Positions 16,614-28,379 of a DNA stretch of 64,000 nt are shown here, piece by piece; within the stretch, counting starts at the first letter, position 1; each line of letters starts with the position of its first letter. A model generated the notes under the pieces. It did not search any database. It had not been told where the DNA came from and was given only the letters and a program-made list of their open reading frames with translations. A program made the position numbers and the translations under genes. The stretch is from NCBI RefSeq assembly GCF_907164915.1, contig NC_061863.1, positions 26,579,710-26,643,709 of the forward strand, given 5' to 3'. This DNA comes from Impatiens glandulifera (taxonomy: Eukaryota > Streptophyta > Magnoliopsida > Ericales > Balsaminaceae).

Positions 16614-17070
16614 TGTTAGAATTATCCTAATTAGATCCTAATTTAATGTGTGAGAAATTAAAATTTGAATGTGGCGGAAGCGTACTTTAATTTGATGAAT
16701 CATGAATCTTCACTTTCTTAGACTTTGCATGCATTGAATGATTCGTTAATCTCTTTCCTTAAACTTTCCTTATATGGAATGGTTCTTCAATTTGATGAAT
16801 ACGTCAATAATTTTCTCTCTCTGTTGATGGAGACGCAAAGGAGAATTGGTCGTACATCAAATGGGGAACCAACATTAAGTTAGTTATTCTAGTTAGGTAA
16901 TTTTTAATTTAGCCCCTTCATAAAATTAGAAATCCCACTTAGGTATCCTCACTTTATATTCATGACAAATACACCCATAAGCCATAAACTTAATCACATT
17001 ATTTTGGCTTATATTAAATATGACAATTACATAATTATTTATTATAATAGGGACCCTAAAAATTCCAACA
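16614..17070 (-). repeat. Another copia LTR with adjacent primer-binding site
   Basis: Minus-strand LTR candidate reading TGTTGGAATTTTTAGGGTC...TTCTAACA, about 457 bp, followed by TGGTATCAGAGCC (16611-16599). Its family differs from the neighbouring LTR pair. Only about 230 bp of following AT-rich sequence remains before the next element, so this is a truncated 5' end. Confidence 0.55.
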
Positions 17071-17461
17071 ACAACGGCTTCCTTGTTTTCAAGAAAAGAG
17101 GACAGGTTATTCACATTTTATGTGAGTTTCTTACTTATTCAGGTCTTAAGATTTCTCCAAATAAGGAATATTAGGCTGAGATTGACTTAGGTCTTAATTG
17201 ATGATAATTATGGATAGAATGATTATTACCATAATTAACATAATTAACTAATAGGATACCTTAAGTTGTACCGGAAGAATATAAACGAAGTTCTTATAGA
17301 CTATTTAATTTATAGACTATTTAATTTAGTAAAATAAATATATTTATAAAAAGAGAAAAATATATATATATATATATATATAATTAGAGAAAAAATAGAA
17401 AAAGAAAATTAATTATTAGTAATTATTTTATAATATAAATAAATTTTATGAAATATTTATA

Positions 17462-17529
<68 letters not shown>

Positions 17530-17670
17530 AAAAAAATTATGAAACAAACTTTTATGAACCAAATATTTTTATATACATTTAAACCTGAATTTGTAATATA
17601 TATATATTTTTTCATTTTTATAATTTTATTTTTTAATGTTAGATAATGATTTTTTAAAATAAATTATATA

Positions 17671-17731
<61 letters not shown>

Positions 17732-18170
17732 AAAAAATTATGTGAGGAAAAATATATTTATATAAAATTAATTATGAAAAATATGAAAAACAATTAATTC
17801 TACTATTGGTTAGATTTAATTTAAACTATTTAAAATAAAATAAAAAAATTTAAGTTAAAATAGATTATTCCATATGAATCATTTTATAATTCTAGAAGAC
17901 CATATATAAAAATTAAAAGACAATAGTTTAAGATATCCTATATTATAGGAAAAATAAGACAGGTTGAATTATATATTAATAAAAAACAACTTTCATAAAA
18001 CGAAATTAGAGAGAATGTAAAATAAAAAAGAGAAATTAAATCTTATGTCTTTTTCTTCTTAATTGTCATTCGAGCGAGTATCTCCAAATTTGTTTGTAAC
18101 AATCTGATTAAGCCAATAAAATATTAAACAATGATATAAAAAAACAATTTATTTGATTACAAAATTGAAA
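17071..18170. other. AT-rich non-genic DNA with long (TA)n runs
   Basis: Contains TA microsatellites at about 17362-17382, 17470-17527 and 17677-17728 within highly AT-rich sequence. No open frame with recognisable content on either strand. The longest runs share flanking sequence (a following tatggaaaaaattatg), so part of this block is itself duplicated. Confidence 0.7.
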
Positions 18171-19350
18171 AAGTACATCTTCAACAACTTTTTCTGAAGT
18201 TGATGCTTTTCCCTAATAAAATTTAATTTAATATATAAAACACGTTTCAAAAACATATATAAGACATTAAAATAGATAAAAAAAACAATTTATTTGACCA
18301 CAAAAATTGAAAAGTACCTCTTCAACAACTTTGTCCGAAGTTGATGCTCCTGCCTAACAAAATTTAATTTAATATGTAAAACACGTTTCAAAGTTGCATA
18401 TATAACATAGAGATATCCAAAATATGTTTACCGGTTGAGTAATCAATGATTGACTTGGATCAAACACTTTTATAATCGTAAAATTGTGCAATTTTTTCTT
18501 CAGATTGTAATTGGTTATTTTAAATTGGAACACAAGTTTTCGCAATGACATTGATGATAGCGGCAATGGTAAATCCTTGTCACAATTTGAATGTAAATGT
18601 AACAAATCCGAAACAGTTAAATTAACTAACTTATTGAAAACTCTATCAAAAAGCACAAACAATGCAACTCATGACTCATCACCAACCTTAATCTCTAATT
18701 TATATCTAAAAGGGATAAAAAACAATTAATGAGAAAACAAAATAGATATAATCAGATATATGAATATAATTGGTTAATGATCAAATAGACAAAATATAAA
18801 CATTTAACACCTTGGAATCGGATTTTTTTGTAACTTTAACACATGAGTTGAAAAAAAACATTGCTCTCGAGCGTTACTTTTCTGCGACAATCATCATAAG
18901 AGTAGTAAAACCGGCCATTGTAGTTGCATACATTGTTGATTGTCGCTTCAACGTTACTATACACTCTGTTAACCAATAAACTAGTAAGATAATTATAAAA
19001 AAAATAGAAATACCAATTTTACCAACCTTGATGTCCTCATTTTGACAATAGGTTGTATAATTTCTCAATTGTGTGTTGATCTTTCATCATCTCATCTTGT
19101 AAAGACATCGAACTTTCAATAGTATCATCCAATAAGCATACTTGAGATAGATGAACAACAAATCTACAATTAGTTGAGTAAAGGTAGCACAAAAATAATA
19201 ACCATTAAAACAAAAAATATTTAAACAAAAAGTATTGTTTAAAGAAATTAAATATCAACATTTCTCGCATAATCACCACTTCTGGAATCATTAGATTTTG
19301 AAAAACTTGTGTGGTCGTTGTTGAAGAAAGGACATGATGACCTATTGAAA
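18171..19350 (-). pseudogene. Broken RPA1-like (replication protein A large subunit-like) gene
   Basis: Exon-like pieces on the minus strand match RPA1-type OB-fold proteins, which bind single-stranded DNA. In order: a segment ending NLMIPEVVIMREM (about 19341-19258); a linker ending TIEKLYNLLSK (about 19180-19030); a zinc-finger region with YNGRFYYSYDDC (about 18950-18825); and a C-terminal OB-fold start (YKLEIKVGDES, then VALFVLFDRVFNKLVNLTV, about 18710-18420). A TGA interrupts the last segment where a sense codon is expected. Two short exon-like units at 18360-18314 and 18215-18171 repeat the same sequence (about ASTSDKVVEE), a local duplication. Similar genes are carried by plant Helitrons, but no Helitron helicase or ends are seen, so an ordinary RPA-like pseudogene is equally possible. 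Confidence 0.6.
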
Positions 19351-19492
19351 GCACGTAAAAATGGTTAACACAAATAAATTAAGACATAAGCATACTTTTT
19401 TTATAATTCATACATTGGTATAACTTGACAAGTAAGCCGGTCACAACTACTAAGATAGGATTTTGGTTGTTAGATCCCTCAGCAAACACTAC

Positions 19493-19877
19493 AACAAAAA
19501 AGGGTATTTGTGACAAAAATTTACTAACGTTTGAGGGCGGTCAGAATAGTCCGACGAATTTACCTACGTAATTTGTGACAAAATTAATTATCATAAAAAA
19601 AGTAATTAAAATAGGTAAAAACATAGAAAAACATTAAGAAAATTTAGCACTATTCATTTCCATCACTTTTATAGACAATAAACATGTGTCACAAAATTTA
19701 GAGAAATTTTTTGACCACATTTTTTATATATTTTGTGACGAATTTTGTTCCATCAATTTTTTTTATTAATGACAAAATTTTTGACGAAATCTGTAATCTA
19801 CATAGTCCATCAAAAGTTCCCTCATAAAAATACCTTACTAACGAAATTTGACTGATTATATTTTTGGATGCTGCTAG
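19493..19877. mobile_element. Small CACTA-like non-autonomous element
   Basis: Starts CACTACAACAAAAAAGGG and ends about 385 bp later in ...CTGCTAGTG, giving CACTA/TAGTG ends. Inside are direct and inverted repeats of a ttTGTGACaaaatt motif. The inner parts of the terminal repeats match poorly and no 3-bp target-site duplication is evident (aaa versus tat), so this is tentative. Confidence 0.4.
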
Positions 19878-20376
19878 TGTATCCTCTTCATGTTGAGAAT
19901 TGCTCTGCTCCATCGAGTCTTTCCTCTGGCAAATGTAGCAAGGACAATATCGGTGGTTTCCCTGAAACTTCGACCTCGCTTGACGGAGGTTGTCGGAGAA
20001 GGCAGATTCGTCCGACAGATGTAGATCTGTTTTGCATTCGTTATATCGTCGGCCTGATTATCGGTGTCGATTTCCTCTTCTTTGACTTCAAAACTCCTTC
20101 TGGTCTCTCTAAATTAGGTTTGTAATTAGACATTGAAAATGACGCCATTAAAGGATGGATGTAAGTTACAAAATTCTTCAAATCTAGGCTGAGAATACCT
20201 GCAAATAATTAATGAATCGAAGTAATTAGATGTTGAAATAGAAACGATGTAAGGAATTATTCACAGAGTTTTAGTATATTTTATTTTCCTAATCTATTCT
20301 TATTAGTTGTTGCATTTATAAAGCTTTTGTATGAATATTGTTGTACTAATTATCACTTTCAATTCATTTTTAATCC
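19878..20376. other. Unassigned sequence left of element C
   Basis: A plus-strand frame (to 20125) of 85 codons is GC-richer than its surroundings and may be a captured gene fragment; no domain recognised. The remainder is AT-rich. The five bases before the element C LTR are aatcc. Confidence 0.35.
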
Positions 20377-21659
20377 TGTTAGAGATAAAATCTGTTTTCA
20401 TTCTGCACAAATCGTCGCAAGCTCTTGAACGAATTCAAGTGCGGAAATGCTTGCTAGATTTGAAGCGGTAGATTACGAACTATTAGATGCAGAAATGAAA
20501 TAACACAAGAGTTTTATGGATGTTCGGAGATAAAACTCCTATGTCACCCCTTCTTCTGTTTCCAGAAGGATTTCACTAGAAGGATTTGATTCGTATAGCG
20601 ACTACACAAACCCAGTCAGAACTCAGGACTTAATAGTTGCATGTTCTGAACTCCTAACTATCAATCTATTGAATAGACAACATTCTGTTCAACTTACAAT
20701 ACTGAAAATATACTCAGGTAAAACAACAAATTATCTCTCAACTTAACGTAATGAATTACATAATACACTTGAGAAAGATGAGCTAGAGAAAGTAAATCAA
20801 AGAGACAAGCAATTCGTGCGATTATAGAGTGCGCAAGAGAGAGATCGTCGTTGTACTTTGATACCTTTTTATATCTAAAGTGTAGCAACGGTCGAATCTA
20901 TCTCATATATACGTGTCGGATTTCTGTTAAATATACGAGATCGTATGTAAGAATATATTCGTTGGATCGTGTCATACGGGATGGTAGTGCGCAGAATATT
21001 CGTTGGAACATGGTGTACTAGAAGGTACTGCACGGGCTTAGTGGAATAAGTGAGTACGTGGCGGTAAAAAATTGTCGTATTAAGCTGACTTGGAAGACTA
21101 CTGATAACGAACGTTGTTGTTCGCTACGCTAATGAGCTATGTAGATAAGCAAGCGCTTCTTCAGACGGCTGCTGAAGCAAGGCTGCTTCTTGCGCTTCTA
21201 CAGATGACTGCTGAAGAAAAGTGCATGCTCGCGCTTCTTTAGACTGCTGCTGAAGAAAGGTGTTTGCTCGCGCTTCTTAAGACTGTTGTTGAAACAAGGC
21301 GTCTGTTCGCACTTTTTCAGACTGCTGTTGAAGCAAGGCGTCTGCTTATGCTTCTTAAGACTACTGTTGAAGCAAGGCGTCTGCTTATGCTTCTTAAGAC
21401 TACTGTTGAAGTAAGGCGGCTGCTCACGCTTCTTTAGACTGCTAACAACACCTCTTGAGCTATACTTGCACATTAAACATTTGCACAACTTAGTTTTGTT
21501 CACGAACACATCATTAAAACTATATCGTATTGATTAAACTTATTTTTTATTCACCTAAGTTCATTTTAATCAATTAAAAGTATTTTTCTTATTTCAACTT
21601 AATTAATTATTTCTCTTTTAATTAATTTTACTTTTTTCTTCATTTAACTTAATCTAACA
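20377..21659 (-). repeat. 3' LTR of element C (1283 bp)
   Basis: On the minus strand it starts TGTTAGATTAAG at 21659 and ends TCTCTAACA at 20377. It is preceded by the purine tract AAAAAGGAGAATCT just above 21659. A tandem array of about 45-bp units rich in CTTCTT...GACTGCTG...GAAG lies at 21140-21440. The shared R/U5 stem-loop block is at 20513-20579 and 20424-20439. Confidence 0.85.
21140..21440. repeat. Tandem array in the element C LTR
   Basis: About seven units of roughly 45 bp (for example gctgaagcaaggcgtctgct), each containing CTTC...GAAG inverted halves. It lies in the presumed U3 part of the LTR. Confidence 0.75.
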
Positions 21660-21759
21660 AGATTCTCCTTTTTGATGATGTTAAAACTAAGTTAAGAGCA
21701 GAAAAATTAAAAGACAAATAAGATATTTATATAAATATGAAATGTTCAAATTAAAGAAA

Positions 21760-24700
21760 AATATCCCCCCCTTTTTATCGAAGAAGAGTCTTTCCCGACC
21801 TCCTTTTCTTCCTCCTCCACGACCTCCTCCTCGACCTGGCTTTCTTCCAGTTCGACTACCTCGGCCACAACTTTCTCTTCCCCCTCAACTGCTACCTTCC
21901 CCCTTTTTAACAGCATCATCGTCAACTTCAATAAGATTTACTGTTACACCATCATCTTCAGTATACTTGGTTGCTGCATCGACATCTTTAATGCGCTCAA
22001 CTGTTGCGTTCTTGAGGTGGTTGGATATTTCGAGTAGCTGAAAGTTGAAAGTATTCATTCTTGCAACGAGAGCTCCGTGGTGGTTGAAAACAGTTTTAAC
22101 TAGAGTACATTTCAGCCTGGTCAACGCATCCTGGATGATCGTCACTTCAATAAAAGTCCTCGATATTTCTTTAAGGGCTTTTTCTTGATCCGAGGCCACA
22201 ACGGCAGTTTCCTTCGAATTCGAAGCAGACTGCTCCTTCAGAAACTCCAACTCACCAAAGATTGTTGCGATGCTCTGTTGCATAGGTGCAAGAACATCGA
22301 TGATAAAGTTGAAGAGATCTACTGTTCCCCGAGAGGACTCCTCAAGGGAAGTGGGAGTCGAAGAATCGAGATGGGAACCAGCTTGGAGGGTGCGAAGAGG
22401 GGAGGCTCGAAAACTTACCTTAATTGTAGACGACTCAGGATTCTTTCGGGAGATGAGGCTTGAGACACATTGATCATTCTCGAGACTCGTCGACTGCTCC
22501 TTCAATCTCTTCATACAAATCCTTGAGAAATCCCGTCACTTCTTCGAAGTTAATGGATTTAGCTAGGAGGGATTTCTTCGATGATGAAGGGGTTGGATGT
22601 TTGGATTTAAGGGAGGATCTCCTCTCTTTATACATTTGTTGCTCCTTGTCTGAAGAAATCTGCACAGCGACCTGAGAAATCTACTTCTCAAACGCAGATG
22701 AGAAGAGCAGATCAGCTTCTTTAGAGGATGCCTTCTTGGAAGAAGGAGCGAAAAGATGCACAACAACTCTAGAAGGCTTCTTCTATGAAGCGGTAGAATT
22801 CTGCTTAGAAGAAGGGGAGATGCGCTGCTCAGGAAAAGAGGAGAGCTCCTTTTCTTGAGTAGGGGAGGCAGTTTGAGACAGCTCCTCAACAACAGGAATA
22901 GAAAGCTGCTCTACAACAGGGAGAGGCTGCTTCTTAGCAAGAGGAGGCTACAACTTTTCAATAAGAGCAGCTGCTCTTCGGCATCTGAGCTGTTCAACGC
23001 AACCAAAGATATTTCCCTTTGAAGTTCAGCAATCTTGGAGGATTTCGTCCCATGAATGAAGGACAAGGCAATTGAGATGTACAAATCCAAGATTAGTTGC
23101 ATACGGTTGTTTACCTTGCCATCTACCTAAGCTATTCTCTCTAAAAGGTCTTAGTTTTCCTCCCTTTGGCGAAGGATAGGGAGCAAAGCACCCCCTCTGG
23201 TGATTGCTGCTACCAGCTCTCTCCTCTTGTGAGCCTCATTGACGTCGTTGGTGCAAGCCCAAGCAAGAGCAATTTTCTCCAAACTGAACAGTGCCTTGCA
23301 CTGCTCAATCAGATCGCCTTGGATGACCTCGTCGAATCTCTTGTGGAGTCTTATGCTTCTCCATTTATCAAAGAGTTCGAGCCTTTCTGAAGTAGAAGAC
23401 TCAACCTCCTCAAGGATGAGTTCGATAGATTGATTCACGTCTGAAAGAGGCTCGGGGACAAAGACTGATGGATCTTTACCCTTTCTTGCAACTTCGGAAG
23501 GCTTGGAAGTAGGGACAAGTTCCTTGAATATGATTCCCTTTGCAGCTTGAACATGTCTACTAATAGTTTCTAGAGAGGCGCCTGAAATTGAATATGCTAC
23601 CTTTGGAATTGCACTTTCAAGTTGATTTACAGTAGGACCAGCAATTGTTTGAATTGTTGGGGTTTTATCATCCTGACCAGCATTCAAAACAGTAGTTTTT
23701 GTAGCCTCAAAATTTTCAAAAGTATGCACAATAGCTTTCTCTACAGCAGGGGTAGCAGTCGACTCAACAACAGGTAAAAACGATGTCGTTTCAGCACCCT
23801 AACCAATAGCCTCAACATCTTCTAGTATTGCAAGGGTGACATCTTCTAGTGTTGCAAGGGTGACATCAATGTCCCCCGCAGGTCTTTCATCAACAATAGC
23901 ACCAACTGACACAACAATTTGTTCACCAATATGAGAGGCAACAACTTTTCCCATAGGACTTTCTTCAAAAGTAGCACCAACTAACAAATTAGTTGGTTCA
24001 CCAATCGGTTCTACATCGGGAACTTTAGTAGGCACTACGACCAGAGAAGTTTTGGAGGTTACCTGATGAGGCACCTCTGCAGCAGAAGTATCCTCTAGTC
24101 TAGCCTTCTTTGCATTGGAGTCAACCTTAGCGATTTCTCCGACAGAAGCCCGCTTCTGACTATTGGAACTCGCAGCCGACTCCTCCACACTCAACTTCCT
24201 CCTCTTTAATGGGTTGGACGATGAGAGGCGGTTGGGCGCTTGGACATAGTGGTCGACTGACCACTCGACTATTGGACAAATGAATTGGTCTTGAACTCCT
24301 TGATCGCTTTCATCCTAAGAATATAGTTACCAATAGTGCTTCTAGTTATCACCCTACTAGTATGAATGTTGTCACCCTTGCCCAAGTTTGCATGCATGTG
24401 CTCAAGAACCCTTCTTAGTTGGACAGAGAAGCCAACATGACGCTTCTTTGTCATCGAAACCATCATCGTCAAGGTTGTGAAAAGGATGGATGACCAGTTG
24501 ATAGCCGTCCCCTTAGTTATTGCCACCATGATTTCAAATCGCTCCTAGGTGTCGAACGACCCTACTCTCGCCTAGAGAGACATGGAGACAATGTTGTTTA
24601 GGAGACAAATCTCCGATTTGAGAAACTTCTTCCTGTGAATCTCAAGGGGAGCTAAGACGTTTGAGAAGACATTTTGCATTTCCAAGATGTCCTCGGCCAG

Positions 24701-24994
24701 AATCTCGTCGAAGGTGGAAAGCCCTTCCATCGGAAGCCCCAAAAGATGGGCAAATAGATCTTCAGAGATGGAAACTTTAGAGCCCTTCATTGTCGCATGA
24801 ACGGTATCTCCAACCACCTTAGCATTCAAAAAGAACTCACGAACCTCTGGCTCGTGAACTGTGAACGGACCTCCAACGAACTTCATTAAACCAAAAGCGT
24901 CTAATGTTTTGATCATGGTGACCATCGTCGGCAACCCTGAAGCATATATGATTCAAAATCTACCTGCATCGTATTTTGAGAAAACGAAGTCATC
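21760..24994 (-). pseudogene. Element C accessory ORF (aORF), plant-transposon-domain protein
   Basis: Retroelement accessory gene of unknown function, between pol and the 3' LTR. ATG 24994 opens MTSFSQNTMQVDF, which matches the start of the B, D and F copies. The conserved domain (about 24934-24270) includes LMKFVGGPFTVHEPEVREFF and ITKGTAINWSSILFTTL. Then come a basic NLS-like stretch (NPLKRRKL near 24205), a long Ser/Glu/Val-rich middle, coiled-coil-like segments (22514-21885) and an Arg/Gly-rich end (GRGGGRGGGR, about 21850-21800) running into the purine tract. It is broken by frameshifts and in-frame stops, mostly TAG where relatives have Gln: 24574-24572, 24547-24545, just after 24269, and 23801-23799. 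A TATA box (TATATATAAAG, about 25133-25122) lies about 130 nt upstream. Confidence 0.7.
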
Positions 24995-25690
24995 TTAGGA
25001 TTTAGATAAAAATTGGAGATGAAGAAGACGAAGAATGAATTTCTAGAGAGAAGGTAAAGAGTTTTAGGGTTTCAGAAATCACAAATAAGATAATGAAACG
25101 TCTTAGGTGTGCAAGGCACCCTTTATATATATTCTAACCGACGTGTGTCTTAAAAGACATCATTAATTAAGGTATGCATCTATTAATTTAATTAACTATG
25201 TGTGTGGGTCACATTTAAGGACATGATAGACATGTGTCTTTATATTATTCGTTTAAAAAGTATTTATGAGATTAGATTCAATTAAATAAAATAAATATTT
25301 ATTTTATGAAATCTAATTCAAAATAAATGGAGGGAAAATATTTATTTTAAAATGTGACCGTTCATTGTCCAAGGAAGAATTAAAACGACAGCGTATTGAT
25401 AAGATTAAGACGGTTCTCCCACTCGGATTAAGACGAGTCGTCTGAAGTACACTTAGATGGTCGACTGATTGTGTTGTCTGTATATTTTGCATTTAAGCTT
25501 AGTGAGACGTCTGTTCGGAAGGCGTCTACTGACTCATATAAACAATTGTGTCAGCAGTCATCAACCTAACATCTTAGTGTCTGACTATGCTGAAATTACA
25601 AGCTGCTTAAGCACAGCCCGTCTGATGTACAGTGTCGTCAGACGACTATTCTTTCAGCACAATTTGTGACGTCTGGCTTAACATGTTTGG
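24995..25690 (-). promoter_or_regulatory. Leader/promoter region between pol and aORF in element C
   Basis: Non-coding spacer between the pol end and the aORF start. It contains a TATA-like TATATATAAAG (about 25133-25122) and GTC-rich repeated motifs (gtcgtctg, cgtctg at 25430-25680). Position and TATA box suggest the aORF is expressed as its own transcript; this is inference. Confidence 0.45.
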
Positions 25691-28370
25691 CTTATTATCT
25701 TATCAACAAATTCCCCCTAAATTTTTGCATATTAAATTAATTTAAATTTAAAAGACCCAAAATATTTCTAAAGTAAGAAAACTTAGTCTCGGGGAGTGGT
25801 TTCGTGAAGATGTAGGCCACTTGTTGATCCGTTGGCACATATTCTAGCCGAATATGCTTCTAAACAACATGATCTCGAATGAAGTGATGTCGGATAACGA
25901 TATGTTTTGTTCTGGAATGCAACACTAAATTATATGTGATCGCAAAAGCGTTGGTGTTGTCATAGAAGATAAGAGACTCGTCTATTTGGATACCAAAGTC
26001 TCTCAACTGTTGTTGAACCCACAACAATTGAGCACAACAACTGTCTGCGGTAAGATATTATGCTTCTGTTGTAGACGTGGCTATAGACATTTTCTTTTTA
26101 CTAAACCAAGAGATCAGACGATCACCAAGGAACTGACAAGTTCCATTGGTTCTCTTCCGATCAATCTTGCAACATGCATAGTCTGCATCAAAGTAACTAA
26201 TTAATTTGAAACTGGAATCCTTCGAATACCACAGTCCAACAGATTGAGTTCCCTTTAAATATTTCAAAATACGCTTAGCAGCTATGTAATGAGATTTTTT
26301 GGGATTAGCCTGGAATCTTCCACAGACGCTGACAACAAACAAGATGTTTGGTCGGCTTGTTGTTAGATATAGAAGAGATCCGATGATTCCTCGGTAGGTT
26401 GTGATGTCAACATTCTAGCCACCTTCATCCTTATCCAGCTTGCTAGATGAGTTCATGGGTGTAGAGGCAGCTGAACAGTTCTCCATGCCGAATTTCTTTA
26501 GCAATTCCTTGGTATACTTCGCTTCATTGATGAAGATGCCAGCTTCAAGTTGCCGAACTTGAAGACCAAGGAAGAACGTCATCTCACCCATAATGCTCAT
26601 CTCAAACTTATCATGCATCATCTTAGAAACATTCTCACATAATTTGGGGTTAGTTGACCTAAATATGATATCATTCATATAAATTTGAACAAGTAATATA
26701 TGTGAATCTTTACCAAATTTGAAAAGTGTTATATCTACCGTGACAAAAATAAAATCATGCTCAAACAAGAATTTAGTTAAAGTACATACTAAACTCTAGG
26801 AGCTTGTTTAAGACCATATAAGGCTTTATCTAATTTGAAAACATGATTAGGCAAAGAATGATTTTGAAAACCAGGAGGCTGTTCAACATAAACATCCTCA
26901 TTCAATAGACCTTTAAGAAAAGTGCTTTTAACACCCATTTGATATACTTTAAAATTTTTAAAAGTTGCATAAGTTATAAAGATTCTAATAGCTTCAAGTC
27001 TAGCCACATAGGCGAATGACTCCTCAAAGTCAATTCTTTCCTCTTTTCTATATCATTGAGCTACCAATATGGCTATGTTTCTCACAACTAATCTATCTTC
27101 ACTTATCTTGTTTCTAAAAACCTATATAGTTCTAATAACAGATTGATCATCTTGTCTTAGTGTTAGATTCCATACTTTATTTCTTTCAAATTGATTTAAC
27201 TCTTCTTGCATAACATTGATCCAATTTGGATCAAACAATGCTTCATTTATTTTCTTAAGCTCAATTTTAGAGATAAAAGAAGAGTTTGCAAATTCATCCA
27301 TTAATTGGTTTATGGTTCTAAGAGGTACATTAGGATTACCTATTATTATTTCAGGTGGGAGGTTTCTGTTCTATCTAAAGTTCGGTCCCAGAGGGTCAGC
27401 TGGCTCCGGAACATCCGAACAATCAACAGCTTATTGACTTACAGTCAGGTTGTCTGGTTGAACATCAATCGGTTTAGTTGGCTGATCACATGAGTTGTTT
27501 CTGTTGACTTGAACTTCATCATCGCTATCAAATTAAAGGTTAGCTGCTTCCAACCTATTAGCAACTTCAATGATTTCGTTAAATTATTTTCAAAAGATTC
27601 ATCAAAAACAATATGGGTAGATTCTTCAATAGTTAAAGTTTGTTTATTAAAAACACTATAAGCTTTGCTAACTGAAGAATAGCCTAACATTATTCCATCA
27701 TCTTCTTTAGCATCAATAGTAGTTAAATGATTTTTGCCATTGTTATGAATAAAACACTTACAACCAAATATCCTAAACTATGAAATTTTAGGAACTTTAC
27801 CATAAAAGATTTCGTAATGTGTTTAATTGAAACGTTTATTAATCATTGATCTATTTTGAGTATAGCATGATGTGTTAATGGCTTCTCCACAATTTTTGTG
27901 AGAAAATACCTGAATTAGCTAACATTGACATAATTGCTTCCTTCAATTTTTTGTTCCTCCTTCCAGCAATGCCATTTTGTTGTGAAGTTCTAGTACTAGA
28001 CAACTCGTGTCTAATACCAGATTTCTCAAGGAAAGAAGACAGACTTTTGTTTGTAAATTTAGTTCCTCAGTCACTTCTAATCCTTATGATACTTAAAGAT
28101 TTTTAATTTTGTAGTCTTCTAAGGATTTTAATCAAATTTTTAGAAGTTTAATCCATAGACACCAAAAATATTACCCAAGTAAATCTATAATAATCATCAA
28201 TTATGACAATGGTATATCTGATACCCTTTAAACTAGTTATTGGAATTGAACCAAATAGATCCATGTGCAATAATTCTAGACACCTGTCAAATTGAATATT
28301 CCCTTTGTTTTTAAAAGGTGATCTGACATGTTTTGATTATAAGATGACAAACAAAAGACCCAAAAGTTTC
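25690..28370 (-). pseudogene. Element C pol remnant (integrase, reverse transcriptase, RNase H)
   Basis: Copia-order pol on the minus strand: integrase core and C-terminal part (about 28370-27450, with MLGYSSVSKAYSVF), reverse transcriptase (about 27010-26415, with FLGLQVRQLEAGIF) and RNase H (26342-25800, ending FTKPLPETKFSYFRNIL). The reverse-transcriptase catalytic box reads YMND instead of YVDD, so the active site is altered as well as the frame. Protease and most of the pre-integrase zinc region are missing, replaced by a LINE segment. A TAG at 25862-25860 falls in the RNase H end (DHVV*KHIRLEY), at the same codon as in element D. Confidence 0.85.
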
Positions 28371-28379
28371 TGAATGGTG

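Noticed and set aside
17470..17728. Origin of replication or scaffold attachment site in the (TA)n block
   Set aside because: Only simple-sequence AT richness supports it; microsatellite slippage is sufficient.
19493..19877. Full CACTA transposon
   Set aside because: Only 385 bp, no transposase, poorly matching inner terminal repeats and no target-site duplication; kept only as a tentative small element.
21742..22041. Plus-strand proline-rich frame of 99 codons
   Set aside because: It is the complement of the Arg/Gly-rich tail of the element C aORF.
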